The position numbers and the translations under genes were made by a program. Shown piece after piece: positions 1-6,783 of a stretch of DNA of 13,128 nt. Source of the DNA: Solirubrobacteraceae bacterium (GTDB taxonomy: Bacteria > Actinomycetota > Thermoleophilia > Solirubrobacterales > Solirubrobacteraceae). The DNA lies in the NCBI GenBank assembly GCA_025928415.1, contig JAICJK010000024.1:1-13128 (forward strand), written 5' to 3'. Each line of letters opens with the position of its first letter. Position 1 is the stretch's first letter. Below the pieces are notes generated by a model that had not been told where the DNA came from, did no database searches, and saw only the letters and a program-made list of their open reading frames with translations.

Positions 1-15
1 ATCGCCGCTGCAGCC

Positions 16-21
16 TACGAT
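16..21 (+). promoter_or_regulatory. Candidate leaderless -10 element (TACGAT) for the tocopherol-cyclase-like gene
   Basis: TACGAT fits the TANNNT form of the actinobacterial -10 hexamer and ends 7 bases before the ATG at 29. That spacing would put the transcription start at or next to the start codon. No Shine-Dalgarno-like purine run lies between them. The -35 region falls outside the window. The call rests on the hexamer, its spacing and its recurrence before other genes here. Confidence 0.5.
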
Positions 22-28
22 CAGCGCG

Positions 29-1102
29 ATGCTCGCCGCCTACCGCGCCACCGGCGCCGACCCGCCCTTCGGCGACGCGCGGCGGGCGCACGGCACGCCG
101 ATGGAGGGCTACTACTGGCGCTTCACCGACCCGGCGCGCGGCGAGGTGCTGATCGCGCTGTGCGGCGTCAGCCGCGACCGCGCGGGCCGCGGCTGGGGGA
201 CGGTCGCGCTGGCCCATCACCCGACCGGGGCGCTGGCGACCGTCTCCACGCCGGACGCCGCCGGCGATCCGGCGCGGCTCGGGGTGACGGCGGGCGACGC
301 CGGGCGCGGGGACCGCGGGCGCGGCGACGTCGTCCGCGGCGACGCGCGCCACGTGCGCTTCGACCTCGGCCCGGACGCGCGCCTGGAGGCCGAGCTGCAC
401 GATGTCGTGGCCTGGCCGCACCGCGTCTGGGGCGGCATCGGCCTGGGCCACGTCATCCCCGGCCTGAGCCAGTACTGGCTGCCGTGGTGCCTGGCCGCGC
501 GCGTGACCGGGTCGGCGCGGATCGGCGGGCGCGACGTCCCGCTCGACGGCGCCGTCGCCTACGGCGAGAAGAACTGGGGCCACGGCTTCCCGCCCGACTG
601 GTGGTGGGGGCAGGCCCACGGCTTCGACGCCGACCCCGAGATCTGCGCCGCGTTCGCCGGCGGCGTGCTGCGCCTGGGGCCGGCCCGGCCCCGCGCGACG
701 GCGCTGGCCGTCCGCCTCGGCGGGCGCGTCCTGCGCCGCGCCGAGCCGGTGGTCAACGGCGTGCGCGCCGAGGTGGGGGAGGGCACCTGGCGGCTGCGCG
801 GCGGCGGGGTCGAGCTCGCCGGGACGGCGGCCGTCGAGGAGGGCTGCGTGCTGCCCGTGCCGCTGCCCGCCGAGCGCCGCGAGGTCGCCGGGGCGCGCCA
901 GCACCTCGCGGGCACCCTGGAGCTCACGGTCCGCCGCCGCGGGCGCCTGGTCTACCGCGGCGCCTCCCACCTGGCCGGGCTCGAACGCGGCCGGGGCCTA
1001 TCCTCGCTGGCGCCATGGACTCCTCCGCAGCCGCCCTCGAGCCCGACGTCGGCGCCGTCGTCGCCCGCGCCCTCGCCGAGGACGTCGGCGCCGGGGACCT
1101 GA
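29..1102 (+). CDS. Tocopherol-cyclase-like family protein
   Basis: A 357-residue protein resembling the tocopherol cyclase-like family (PF14249 type). What I see is an early MEGYYWRF segment (residues 25-32), a GLSQYWLPW stretch near 145-153, and the block YGEKNWGHGFP followed by WWWGQA (about 178-196). In plant and cyanobacterial cyclases the EKNWG...FP...W block is a hallmark. Bacterial homologues outside the phototrophs have no established substrate, so true tocopherol synthesis should not be assumed. No signal peptide is evident. The ATG at 29 has a -10-like hexamer 7 bases upstream and no ribosome binding site. The recognisable domain ends around residue 325. The last 30 or so residues are Pro/Ser/Thr-rich and are encoded by the first 88 bases of nadC in another frame, so the tail is probably a by-product of the overlap. 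The family call is fairly secure; the function is unknown. Confidence 0.72.
   Translation: MLAAYRATGADPPFGDARRAHGTPMEGYYWRFTDPARGEVLIALCGVSRDRAGRGWGTVALAHHPTGALATVSTPDAAGDPARLGVTAGDAGRGDRGRGDVVRGDARHVRFDLGPDARLEAELHDVVAWPHRVWGGIGLGHVIPGLSQYWLPWCLAARVTGSARIGGRDVPLDGAVAYGEKNWGHGFPPDWWWGQAHGFDADPEICAAFAGGVLRLGPARPRATALAVRLGGRVLRRAEPVVNGVRAEVGEGTWRLRGGGVELAGTAAVEEGCVLPVPLPAERREVAGARQHLAGTLELTVRRRGRLVYRGASHLAGLERGRGLSSLAPWTPPQPPSSPTSAPSSPAPSPRTSAPGT
999..1004 (+). promoter_or_regulatory. Candidate -10 element (TATCCT) for nadC, inside the upstream gene
   Basis: TATCCT lies 10 bases before the nadC ATG at 1015, within the context CCGGGGCCTATCCTC. The same 15 bases, with one substitution, occur before ftsE (10067-10081). 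This makes chance less likely and suggests a real promoter that would give a transcript with a leader of only about three bases. It sits inside the coding region of the upstream tocopherol-cyclase-like gene. Confidence 0.5.
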
Positions 1103-1866
1103 CGACCCAGGCGACCGTCCCGCCCGGCGCGCGCGCCGTCGCCCGCATCACCCAGAAGGCCCCGGGCGTGGTCTTCGGCCTGGACTGCGCGCAGGCGACC
1201 TTCCGCGCGCTCGATCCCGGCGCGCGCTTCGAGCGGCTCACCGGCGAGGGCGCGTGGCGCGAGGACGGGCCGGTCCTGGCGATCGAGGCCGGCGCGGCGG
1301 CGATCCTCACCGGCGAGCGGACCGCGCTGAACCTCCTGCAGCGGCTCAGCGGCGTGGCGACGCTGACCGCCCGCTACGTCGCGGCCGTCGAGGGGACCGG
1401 CGCGACGATCCTCGACACGCGCAAGACCACGCCGGGCCTGCGGCTGCTCGAGAAGGCCGCGGTGGCGGCCGGCGGCGGCGCCAACCACCGCATCGGGCTG
1501 TTCGACGCGATCCTCATCAAGGAGAACCACGCCGCGATGGCGGGCGGCGTGGGCGCGGCGGTGCGCGCCGCGCGGGCCGCGTCGCCCGGCGTCCCGCTCG
1601 AGGTCGAGGTCCGCGATCTCGCCGAGCTCGACGAGGCCCTGGAGGCGGGGGCGCCGCGCATCCTGCTCGACAACATGGGCCCCGCGGAGCTGCGCGCCGC
1701 GGTGCGGCGCATCGGCGGCCGGGCGGAGACCGAGGCGAGCGGCCGGATCGACCTGCGCACGGTCCGGGCCGCGGCGGAGGCAGGGGTAGACTTCATCTCT
1801 GTAGGCGCGCTGACGCATTCGGCGCCCGCGCTGGACCTGTCCCTCCTGCTCGAGGCCACCCCATGA
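1015..1866 (+). CDS. nadC: Quinolinate phosphoribosyltransferase (decarboxylating), NadC
   Basis: A 283-residue NadC, the usual length. It converts quinolinate and PRPP to nicotinate mononucleotide, CO2 and pyrophosphate, the third step of de novo NAD synthesis from aspartate. Visible signatures are ERTALNLLQRLSGVAT (101-116), DTRKTTPG (134-141), the HR pair at 158-159 and LIKENH (167-172), which form the substrate-binding core, then EVEV (197-200) and ILLDNM (216-221) from the barrel. The ATG at 1015 was chosen because family homology begins just after it and a -10-like TATCCT precedes it by 10 bases. The gene overlaps the end of the upstream ORF by 88 bases, and its own TGA overlaps the nadA ATG (ATGA), so nadC and nadA should be translationally coupled. 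The assignment is firm. Confidence 0.96.
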   Translation: MDSSAAALEPDVGAVVARALAEDVGAGDLTTQATVPPGARAVARITQKAPGVVFGLDCAQATFRALDPGARFERLTGEGAWREDGPVLAIEAGAAAILTGERTALNLLQRLSGVATLTARYVAAVEGTGATILDTRKTTPGLRLLEKAAVAAGGGANHRIGLFDAILIKENHAAMAGGVGAAVRAARAASPGVPLEVEVRDLAELDEALEAGAPRILLDNMGPAELRAAVRRIGGRAETEASGRIDLRTVRAAAEAGVDFISVGALTHSAPALDLSLLLEATP

Positions 1867-2858
1867 GCCAGTTGCTCTCCCTGGAGTCCATCCCCGACCT
1901 GCAGGCCGAGGTGCGCGCGCTCGCCGCCGAGCGCGACGCGGTGATCCTCGCCCACAACTACCAGCTCCCCGAGATCCAGGACGTCGCGGACTACGTCGGC
2001 GACTCGCTCGGGCTCTCCCGCCAGGCCGCGAAGACCTCCGCGTGCGTCGTCGCCTTCTGCGGCGTGCACTTCATGGCCGAGACGGCCTCCGTGCTGTCGC
2101 CGGACAAGCGCGTCCTGATCCCCGACCTGGACGCCGGCTGCTCGCTGGCCGACTCGATCACGCCCGAGCAGCTGCGCGCCTGGCAGGCCGAGCACCCGGG
2201 CGCGGTCACGGTCATGTACGTCAACACGAGCGCGGACGTCAAGGCGCTCACCGACTACTGCGTGACGTCCTCCAACGCCGTCGCGGTCGTCGAGCACATC
2301 CGCGCCGAGCACGGTGAGGACACCGAGATCCTCTTCGGCCCCGACATGTTCCTCGGCTCCTACGTCGCCAAGACGCTCGGCCTGGTCGGGACGGGGCGCT
2401 TCCACGTGTGGGACGGCGAGTGCCACGTGCACGCGGGCATCCGCCCGGACGACATCGCCGGCGTCCGCGAGGCCCATCCGGGCGCCGACTTCCTGATCCA
2501 CCCCGAGTGCGGCTGCTCGACGTCGGTGATGGAGTACGTGGCGGCCGGGGACGTCGAGGCCGAGGGCGTCCACATGCTCTCCACGGGCGGCATGCTCGAC
2601 TACGCCGCCTCGCACAAGGGCCAGGGCGGCACGGTGATCATGGCCACCGAGACCGGCATGCTGCACCCGCTCAGGCTCGCGGCGCCGGACGTCGAGTTCA
2701 TCGCCGCCAACGAGCAGGCGAGCTGCCGCTTCATGAAGATGATCACGCTGCCCAAGCTGCGCGACTGCCTGCGCGATGAGACCGGCGAGGTGCGGGTCCC
2801 GCCCGCGGTCGCCGAGCGCGCCCGCGTGCCGATCGAGCGCATGGTGGCGATCGGGTAG
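1863..2858 (+). CDS. nadA: Quinolinate synthase, NadA ([4Fe-4S])
   Basis: A 331-residue quinolinate synthase A. It condenses iminoaspartate with dihydroxyacetone phosphate to make quinolinate, which NadC then uses. NadA proteins carry one [4Fe-4S] cluster held by three cysteines in three homologous domains. The likely ligands here are C93 (DAGCSLAD), C216 or C218 (HPECGCS) and C288 (EQASCRF). Other family landmarks are ILAHNYQ (28-34), VGDSLGLS (45-52), MYVNTSA (118-124) and STGGM (240-244). The start overlaps the nadC stop as ATGA, and no separate ribosome binding site is needed. No nadB (L-aspartate oxidase) lies beside it, so iminoaspartate must come from an unlinked NadB or an aspartate dehydrogenase. 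The gene ends one base before the stop of the converging aminotransferase gene. The identity is firm; which cysteine of the CGC pair binds the cluster is inferred. Confidence 0.96.
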   Translation: MSQLLSLESIPDLQAEVRALAAERDAVILAHNYQLPEIQDVADYVGDSLGLSRQAAKTSACVVAFCGVHFMAETASVLSPDKRVLIPDLDAGCSLADSITPEQLRAWQAEHPGAVTVMYVNTSADVKALTDYCVTSSNAVAVVEHIRAEHGEDTEILFGPDMFLGSYVAKTLGLVGTGRFHVWDGECHVHAGIRPDDIAGVREAHPGADFLIHPECGCSTSVMEYVAAGDVEAEGVHMLSTGGMLDYAASHKGQGGTVIMATETGMLHPLRLAAPDVEFIAANEQASCRFMKMITLPKLRDCLRDETGEVRVPPAVAERARVPIERMVAIG

Positions 2859-2859
2859 C

Positions 2860-3876
2860 TCAGCCCCGCCGCGCGGTGAGGACGTCGAGCACGCGGTCGA
2901 CGTCCGCCTCGGTGTTGTAGAGGTGCCACGAGGCGCGCATGCGGCCCGCGCGCGCCGCGGCGACGATGCCGGCGGCCTCCAGCCGCTGACGCGCGTCCGG
3001 CACGTCGGCCGACACGATCGCCGAATCCGACGGCGCCAGCCCGAGGCCGGCGCGGAAGCGGTTGGCCAGGCCGACGTCATGGGCTCCGATCGCCGCGACG
3101 CCGACCTCCTCGACCAGCTCCAGCGCGGGCGCGCAGCCGACCCACGAGAACCAGGCCGGCGAGGTGTCCAGCCGGCGCGCGTCCGCGGCGAGGCGCAGCG
3201 GCAGGCCGTAGTAGGAGCCGTGGACGTCCTCGCCGCCGAACCAGCTCGCCGACCACGGCGCGATGTCGCCCAGGCGCTCGCGGCGCACGGCCATGAACGC
3301 GGTGCCGCGCGGCGACAGCAGCCACTTGTAGGCGCCGGCCGCGACGACGTCGAAGCGCGACCCGTCGATCGGCAGCCAGCCCGCCGCCTGCGTGGCGTCG
3401 ACGATCGTCAGCGCGTCCGTCGCGGCCAGCGCGTCGAGGTCGGCGACCGCGCCCGACGCGCTCTGCACCGCGCTGAACGCGACGACGTCCGCGTCCGCGG
3501 CGGCGTCGGCCAGGTCGGCGAGCGGCACGGTCCGCAGGGCGCCGCGGACGGCGAAGGGCCACAGCAGCGAGGTGAAGTCGCCCTCGGGCGCGACGACGCG
3601 GGCGCCCTCGGGCAGCGAGGCGGCCACGAGGCCGAGCAGGCCGCTCACGGTCGCGCCGACCGCGACGTCCGCGGGCGCCACGCCGATGATCCGGGCGAAC
3701 GCCGCGCGGGCGCGGCCGGTCGACTCGCCCCACGGCTCCCACGACGTCGCCCCGGCCCGCCAGTCGGCCAGCGCTGCCTGCATCGCGTCGAACCCCCGCG
3801 CGGGCGGCAGGCCGTAGGAGGCCGTGTTCAGGTACACGCCGCGGGGCGAGAACTCCCCGCGCGAGATGGAGTCCAT
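2860..3876 (-). CDS. Class V aminotransferase-fold PLP-dependent enzyme
   Basis: A 338-residue fold-type I PLP enzyme of the class V (NifS/kynureninase-like) superfamily. YLNTASYGLPP (15-25) is a typical N-terminal segment. D160 and Q163 (IVDATQAAGW) should contact the cofactor, and K184 in GAYKWLLSPRG is the expected Schiff-base lysine. R314 in GRMRASWHLYNT probably binds the substrate carboxylate. No cysteine occupies the C-terminal loop where cysteine desulfurases carry their persulfide residue, so a NifS/SufS role serving the adjacent Fe-S protein NadA is not supported. Very similar proteins of unknown substrate are common in actinobacteria. The ATG at 3876 is preceded by TAGCGT six bases upstream, suggesting a leaderless message. 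The gene is divergent from the yjbR-like gene (54-base gap) and converges on nadA with one base between the stops. The fold is secure; the reaction is unknown. Confidence 0.85.
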   Translation of the reverse strand: MDSISRGEFSPRGVYLNTASYGLPPARGFDAMQAALADWRAGATSWEPWGESTGRARAAFARIIGVAPADVAVGATVSGLLGLVAASLPEGARVVAPEGDFTSLLWPFAVRGALRTVPLADLADAAADADVVAFSAVQSASGAVADLDALAATDALTIVDATQAAGWLPIDGSRFDVVAAGAYKWLLSPRGTAFMAVRRERLGDIAPWSASWFGGEDVHGSYYGLPLRLAADARRLDTSPAWFSWVGCAPALELVEEVGVAAIGAHDVGLANRFRAGLGLAPSDSAIVSADVPDARQRLEAAGIVAAARAGRMRASWHLYNTEADVDRVLDVLTARRG

Positions 3877-3882
3877 GGACGC

Positions 3883-3888
3883 ACGCTA
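3883..3888 (-). promoter_or_regulatory. Candidate leaderless -10 element (TAGCGT) for the class V PLP gene
   Basis: Read on the minus strand, TAGCGT is followed by six bases (GCGTCC) and then the ATG at 3876. The spacing matches other genes in this window. No clear -35 or Shine-Dalgarno sequence is visible. It shares a 54-base divergent intergenic region with the element at 3919-3924. Confidence 0.45.
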
Positions 3889-3918
3889 TCGCCGCTCGAC
3901 CCGCGCGCCGCCCCCGCC

Positions 3919-3924
3919 TACCCT
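3919..3924 (+). promoter_or_regulatory. Candidate leaderless -10 element (TACCCT) for the yjbR-like gene
   Basis: TACCCT within GCCTACCCTG lies six bases before the ATG at 3931. CTCGAC at 3895-3900, 18 bases upstream, could be a weak -35 element. The core resembles the nadC and ftsE elements (GCCTANCCT). No ribosome binding site is present between hexamer and start. Confidence 0.55.
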
Positions 3925-3930
3925 GCCCGC

Positions 3931-4320
3931 ATGGCCACCTGGGACGACGTCCGCCGGATCGCCCTGGCGCTGCCCGAGACCGGCGAGCGGCTCTCGCGCG
4001 AGCTGGCGCAGTGGCGCGTCAAGGACAAGCTGTTCGCGTGGGAGCGCCCGCTGCGGCGCTCCGACCTCGACGCCCTGGGCGCCGCCGCGCCCGGCGGGCC
4101 GATCCTCGGCGCCCGCGTGGAGCACGAGGGGGCCAAGCAGGCGCTGATCGCCGACGACCCGGGCGTGTTCTTCACCACGCCGCACTTCGACGGCTACCCG
4201 GCGATCCTCGTCCAGCTCGACCGGATCGCCGTCGACGACCTCCGCGAGCTGCTGGTCGAGGCGTGGCTGTGCCGGGCGCCGAAGCGCCTGGCCAGGGAGT
4301 ACGCCGACGCGTCGCTGTGA
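3931..4320 (+). CDS. MmcQ/YjbR family protein
   Basis: A 129-residue protein of the MmcQ/YjbR (CyaY-like fold) family, near the usual length. It begins MATWDDVRRIALALPET, the standard opening of the family. It continues through WRVKDKLFAWERP (about residues 28-40), an ALIADDPGVFFTTPHFDGYP segment (about 72-91), and ends in LLVEAWLCRAPKRLAREY. Members are often annotated as DNA-binding, but no in vivo role is established, so I do not claim one. The ATG at 3931 fits both the family N-terminus and the -10-like hexamer six bases before it. The gene is divergent from the class V PLP enzyme and is followed after 49 bases by the Ddn-like gene, which has its own candidate promoter. Confidence 0.85.
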   Translation: MATWDDVRRIALALPETGERLSRELAQWRVKDKLFAWERPLRRSDLDALGAAAPGGPILGARVEHEGAKQALIADDPGVFFTTPHFDGYPAILVQLDRIAVDDLRELLVEAWLCRAPKRLAREYADASL

Positions 4321-4356
4321 CCGCGCACGGCGCGTGGGCACCCGGCCGCCGTGCTC

Positions 4357-4362
4357 TACGGT
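4357..4362 (+). promoter_or_regulatory. Candidate leaderless -10 element (TACGGT) for the Ddn-like gene
   Basis: TACGGT is followed by seven bases and then GTG at 4370, which is a better start than the first in-frame ATG-like codon upstream (GTG 4334). No Shine-Dalgarno sequence lies between them. If real, this would be the promoter of a three-gene unit running to 7419. Confidence 0.45.
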
Positions 4363-4369
4363 TGTGGCC

Positions 4370-4816
4370 GTGGACGTCATGCCGCTGGCCGACCGGTCCT
4401 GGCCGCTGCTGCGCCGCCTGATGGGCGCGCACGCGCTGGTGTACCGCGCCACCGGCGGGCGGATCGGCCATCGCTTCCCGGGCGGCGCCCCGATGCTCCT
4501 GCTCGACCATGTCGGCGCCAGGAGCGCGGCCCGGCGCACGACGCCGCTGATCTACGTCGACGACGGGCGCGACGTGGTCGTCGTCGCCTCCAAGGGCGGC
4601 CATCCCCGGCATCCCGCCTGGTATCACAACCTGCGCGCCAACCCGGACACCACCGTGCAGATCGGCGGGGAGCGCCGCGCGGTTCGCGCGCGCGTGGCCA
4701 CCCCCGCGGAGCGCGAGCGGCTGTGGCCCAAGGCGATGGCCACCTACGGCGGCTACCGGGGCTATCAGGAGCGCACCGAGCGTGAGATCCCGCTGGTGAT
4801 CCTCGAGCCACGCTGA
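4370..4816 (+). CDS. Ddn-type deazaflavin (F420)-dependent nitroreductase family protein
   Basis: A 148-residue protein of the Ddn family (F420H2-dependent nitroreductase, split beta-barrel fold). The characteristic block is ASKGGHPRHPAWYHNL (73-88) followed by RANPDTTVQIGG (89-100). In studied relatives this region contributes to deazaflavin binding. Members use reduced F420 to reduce quinones, nitro compounds or other lipophilic electron acceptors, often at the membrane. The substrate here is unknown, and an F420 pathway elsewhere in the genome is implied but not seen. I chose GTG 4370 rather than an upstream in-frame GTG at 4334 because a TACGGT hexamer ends seven bases before it and the extra residues look non-conserved. 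The TGA stop is followed in the same frame by the NhaA fusion gene with no intervening stop, so the two are probably co-transcribed. Confidence 0.88.
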   Translation: MDVMPLADRSWPLLRRLMGAHALVYRATGGRIGHRFPGGAPMLLLDHVGARSAARRTTPLIYVDDGRDVVVVASKGGHPRHPAWYHNLRANPDTTVQIGGERRAVRARVATPAERERLWPKAMATYGGYRGYQERTEREIPLVILEPR

Positions 4817-4951
4817 CCGCGTCGTCAGGATCTGCTGATCGCCTCGGCCGCCGACAGCTCGACGCCGGCCCTCACCGCCGGTCGCACCGCGTGGGCGCGC
4901 AACCTCGCCGCGCCGATCCGCGGCTTCCTGCACGCCGAGACGGGCGGCGCC
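4817..4951 (+). other. Probable N-terminal coding extension of the NhaA fusion, without a canonical start codon
   Basis: These 45 codons are open and in frame with the NhaA gene, beginning right after the upstream TGA. The last part reads NLAAPIRGFLHAETGGA, which fits the usual pre-helix segment of NhaA proteins (F-hydrophilic-E-T/S-G-G before membrane helix 1), so it is probably translated. No ATG, GTG or TTG occurs in this frame. Possible starts are CTG at 4832 or 4835, or a degenerate ATC at 4838, which lies seven bases after an AGGA at 4827-4830. Readthrough of the UGA-C at 4814 is another possibility. Confidence 0.5.
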
Positions 4952-6754
4952 GTGGTCCTCGCGGCGGCGGCGGTGGCCGCCCTGCTGTGGGCCAACGTCG
5001 CGCCCGGCTCCTACGCCTCGCTGTGGGAGACGCGGCTGGCGATCGTCCTCGGCGGCCACGAGCTGGCCACCGACCTGCGCGGCTGGGTCAACGAGGGCCT
5101 GATGACGCTGTTCTTCCTCGTCGTCGGGCTCGAGGCCAAGCGGGAGCTCGACCTCGGGGAGCTGCGCGAGCGCCGCCGGCTGGCGATCCCGGTGCTCGCC
5201 GCGCTCGGCGGCATGGCCGCCGCCGCCGGGCTGTACCTGGCCATCAACGCCGGCGGCGGCGGCGCGGGCGGCTGGGGCGTCGCGGTGTCGACCGACACTG
5301 CGCTGGCGCTCGGCGCGCTGGCCCTCGTGACGCGGGGGCGGGCGATCCGCCTGCGCGTGTTCCTGCTCACGCTCGTCGTCATCGACGACCTCGTCGCGCT
5401 GCTGGTGATCGCCCTGGGCTACTCCGAGGACGTCTCGGTGCTGGCCCTCGCCGTGGCGGCCGGGCTGTTCGGCGCGCTCGTCGCGCTGCGCTGGGCCGGC
5501 TCCTGGCGCGCGCCGGCCGCGGTCCTCGTGGGCGTCGGGATCTGGCTGGCCATGTTCGAGTCCGGCGTCGACGCCGTCATCGCCGGCCTGGCCGTCGGGC
5601 TGATCACGAGCGCCTACCCGCCGGGGCGCGACGACCTCGAGCGCAGCACGGAGCTGGCGCGCTCCTTCCGCGAGCAGCCGTCCCCCGAGCTCGCCTACTC
5701 GGCCCGCGCGAGCCTGACCTCCGCGTTGTCGCCCAACGAGCGCCTGCAGTACCGGCTGCACCCGTGGACCAGCCGCGTGATCGTCCCGCTGTTCGCCCTG
5801 GCCAACGCCGGCATCCACCTCGACCGGGACCTGCTGTCGGCGGCCGCGAGCTCCCCGGTGACCCTCGGGATCATCGCCGCCTACGTGGTGGGCAAGCCGC
5901 TGGGGATCACGGGCGCGGCGTGGCTGGCGACGCGGCCGGCGCTCGGCGGGGCGCGGCTGACCATCACCTGGCCGGCGCTGACGGGGGCCGCGGCGTCGGC
6001 GGGCATGGGCTTCACCGTGTCGTTGCTGGTGGCCACGCTCGCCTTCCACGGCCGGATGCTCGAGGAGGCCAAGGCCGGCGTCCTGGCCACCGCGCTGATC
6101 TCCCCGGTGCTCGCCTGGCTGGCCTTCCAGGTGATGACCCGGCTGCCCGCCGAGATGCGCGCCCGGCAACTCGGCGCCACCGCCGAGACGCTCGTCGACC
6201 TCGCCGAGGACGTCGACCCGGAGCGCGATCACGTCCGCGGCCACGTCGACGCGCCCGTCACGCTGATCGAGTACGGCGACTTCGAGTGCCCCTACTGCGG
6301 CCACGCCGCGCCGATCATCGCCAACCTGCTCGACCATCTCGGCGACGACCTGCGCTACGTCTTCCGCCACCTGCCGCTCACCGACGTCCACCCCAACGCC
6401 CAGGTCGCGGCCGAGGCCGCCGAGGCCGCCGCCGCGCAGGGCGCGTTCTGGGAGATGCACGACCGGCTGCTGGCCGACACGAGCGCGGTGACGCCGCCCG
6501 ACCTCCTGCGCCACGCGTCGGACCTGGGCCTGGACGTGGACCGCTTCTCCGAGGACCTGCGCCGCCGGCGCCACGCGCCCCGCGTCGCCGAGGACGTGCA
6601 GAGCGCGGACGCCAGCGGCGTCTCCGGCACGCCGACGTTCTTCATCAACGGCCGCCGCCACCAAGGCGTCTACGACGTGGACACGCTCACGCGCGCGGTC
6701 AAGGCCGCCGCGCGCGGCGGCGGGCGCGCTACGGTCGGCCCCGCAGCGCGATGA
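4952..6754 (+). CDS. nhaA: Na+/H+ antiporter NhaA fused to a C-terminal DsbA-like thioredoxin domain
   Basis: A 600-residue protein counted from GTG 4952, the first canonical start; translation probably begins up to about 40 codons earlier. Residues 1 to about 400 are an NhaA antiporter. D115, D145 and D146 (STDTALALG, VIDDL) keep the exact spacing of Escherichia coli D133, D163 and D164, and the helix X lysine is K315 (GKPLG). It should exchange Na+ or Li+ for protons across the inner membrane. Residues 430-595 form a DsbA/thioredoxin_4-type domain with active site C446-P-Y-C449 (DFECPYCG) and the cis-proline loop SGTPTFFING (P561). The loop before the HPW motif is longer than in E. coli. 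NhaA ends in the cytoplasm, so the redox domain would be cytoplasmic, odd for a DsbA-like fold. Such fusions are known in other actinobacteria, but their purpose is unclear. The gene follows the Ddn-like gene in the same frame and its TGA overlaps an ATG of the next gene. Confidence 0.93.
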   Translation: MVLAAAAVAALLWANVAPGSYASLWETRLAIVLGGHELATDLRGWVNEGLMTLFFLVVGLEAKRELDLGELRERRRLAIPVLAALGGMAAAAGLYLAINAGGGGAGGWGVAVSTDTALALGALALVTRGRAIRLRVFLLTLVVIDDLVALLVIALGYSEDVSVLALAVAAGLFGALVALRWAGSWRAPAAVLVGVGIWLAMFESGVDAVIAGLAVGLITSAYPPGRDDLERSTELARSFREQPSPELAYSARASLTSALSPNERLQYRLHPWTSRVIVPLFALANAGIHLDRDLLSAAASSPVTLGIIAAYVVGKPLGITGAAWLATRPALGGARLTITWPALTGAAASAGMGFTVSLLVATLAFHGRMLEEAKAGVLATALISPVLAWLAFQVMTRLPAEMRARQLGATAETLVDLAEDVDPERDHVRGHVDAPVTLIEYGDFECPYCGHAAPIIANLLDHLGDDLRYVFRHLPLTDVHPNAQVAAEAAEAAAAQGAFWEMHDRLLADTSAVTPPDLLRHASDLGLDVDRFSEDLRRRRHAPRVAEDVQSADASGVSGTPTFFINGRRHQGVYDVDTLTRAVKAAARGGGRATVGPAAR

Positions 6755-6783
6755 GCGCGGCGCGCAGGAGCGGTCCAAACAGC

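Noticed and set aside
160..1014. In-frame extension upstream of nadC
   Set aside because: It is Arg/Pro/Gly low-complexity sequence overlapping the cyclase-like gene. NadC homology starts just after the ATG at 1015.
2860..3876. The class V PLP enzyme as a NifS-like cysteine desulfurase loading the NadA cluster, as in the nifS-nadBCA locus of B. subtilis
   Set aside because: The C-terminal loop reads GRMRASWHLYNT with no catalytic cysteine, and the gene converges on nadA rather than sharing its control.
4891..4951. GTG 4891 as the NhaA start
   Set aside because: It is in a different frame from the antiporter and would need a frameshift. The frame it opens is Arg-rich shadow sequence until the DHFR-like gene.
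6730..6735. TACGGT as a promoter for the DHFR-like gene
   Set aside because: It is 15 bases from ATG 6751 and 48 bases from ATG 6784, outside the spacing of the other elements, and the gene is probably coupled to NhaA.
4172..6778. An 868-codon open frame on the minus strand across the NhaA gene, and similar long minus-strand frames at 1374-3080, 9274-10821 and 11276-13012
   Set aside because: They are antisense shadows caused by very high GC. Their products are Arg/Gly/Ala/Pro repeats without domains, while the sense frames encode clear families. Only the 9274-9903 part of the third is real.
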